A stretch of 5,940 nt of DNA, taken from the NCBI GenBank assembly GCA_016550485.1, contig JABXGV010000227.1:1-5940 (forward strand). The letters run 5' to 3'. The DNA is from an archaeon (GTDB lineage: Archaea; Asgardarchaeota; Hermodarchaeia; Hermodarchaeales; Hermodarchaeaceae). The position numbers and the translations under genes were made by a program. This document shows positions 5,553 through 5,940 of the stretch, piece after piece. The first letter of the stretch is position 1. Each line of letters begins with the position of its first letter. Below the pieces are notes generated by a model. The model saw only the letters and a program-made list of their open reading frames with translations, was not told the DNA's origin and did not search any database.

Positions 5553-5940
5553 ATGTCACCACCCAAAAGAAAAGGTAGAAGAACCGTAATCACGCCTGAT
5601 GAAGGAGAACACCATCACGATCATCATGGACATCATCATCATGACCAGCCCTCTTCGTCAACTACCGTCGATATTGAGTTACAGGAGAGCTTTTTAGAGC
5701 ACAACCGAAGGCTTGCCAAAGAGAACCGTGCGTTCTTCGATAAGCATGGTATTCGCGCCTTCAACATACTTGGGAGCGTGGGTGCTGGAAAGACATCGCT
5801 AATTGAGGCGATAGTCGAGCGCCTTGATCATAGGCGCCAAGAAATTCTAGTTATCGCTGGTGATGTAACCACTACAATTGATGCTGACCGTATCGGACAA
5901 CACGAAGTGCAGACAATCCAGGTCAACACTGGTGTAGAGT
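5553..5940 (+). CDS. hypB: HypB, Ni-binding GTPase for [NiFe]-hydrogenase maturation (gene cut by right edge)
   Basis: The first 129 codons are visible. HypB is a cytoplasmic GTPase that, with HypA, delivers nickel to the large subunit of [NiFe] hydrogenases. The Walker A loop GSVGAGKTS is at 74-82, after a helix typical of the family (about 42-65). GDVTTTIDADRI (103-114) and the start of the VNTG segment (124-127) also match; the metal-binding CHLDA that should follow is cut off. Residues 20-31 are a histidine-rich run with nine His in eleven residues, resembling the nickel-storage tails of some bacterial HypB proteins and different from the CxxCGC motif of E. coli. AGAGG at 5541-5545 with a 7-nt spacer supports the ATG at 5553. 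The gene is divergent from the unknown 268-residue gene. It implies a [NiFe] hydrogenase and other hyp genes elsewhere, possibly just to the right. Confidence 0.95.
   Translation, partial: MSPPKRKGRRTVITPDEGEHHHDHHGHHHHDQPSSSTTVDIELQESFLEHNRRLAKENRAFFDKHGIRAFNILGSVGAGKTSLIEAIVERLDHRRQEILVIAGDVTTTIDADRIGQHEVQTIQVNTGVE

Overview
The window looks like chromosomal DNA of an anaerobic archaeon. The evidence is a tRNA gene with a bulge-helix-bulge intron in the anticodon loop, an archaeal-type PRPP synthetase, Shine-Dalgarno sites of the GGTG and GGAGG type, TATA-like boxes, a DUF2148 ferredoxin-domain protein and a [NiFe]-hydrogenase maturation GTPase. The gene mix resembles Bathyarchaeia or a related TACK lineage, but that placement is only an impression. 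No mobile element, CRISPR array or long repeat is seen, and no gene-free stretch reaches 300 bases.

Layout. Positions 1-2532 (minus strand) hold a tight three-gene run. In transcription order it contains a geranylgeranyl-reductase-family flavoprotein, a biotin-synthase-like radical SAM protein, and the N-terminal third of a lipoate-protein ligase that runs off the left edge. Divergent from it (2606-3154, plus strand) is the DUF2148 Fe-S protein. Next, on the minus strand, come an intron-containing tRNA-Gln(CUG) (3195-3296), a 69-residue CxxC/HxxH putative metal-binding protein (3365-3574) and prs (3598-4488). Position 4571-5377 (minus) encodes a 268-residue protein I do not recognise, whose translation start lies in a perfect 8-bp inverted repeat. 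Divergent from it, hypB starts at 5553 and runs off the right edge.

How the genes work together. The left block matches the archaeal/sulfur-oxidiser lipoate assembly route, in which two radical SAM sulfur-insertion enzymes (LipS1 and LipS2) act with a bipartite ligase sLpl(AB) and are often accompanied by the flavoprotein LipT. Only one radical SAM protein and the ligase N-terminus are visible; the partners would be expected just beyond the left edge. prs supplies PRPP for nucleotide, histidine and tryptophan synthesis. hypB implies a [NiFe] hydrogenase elsewhere in the genome. The tRNA and the small metal-binding gene lie downstream of prs on the same strand.

Several starts were moved from the longest reading frame to the codon with a Shine-Dalgarno site: prs, the small metal-binding protein, the unknown 268-residue protein and DUF2148. 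The radical SAM gene appears to start at TTG.
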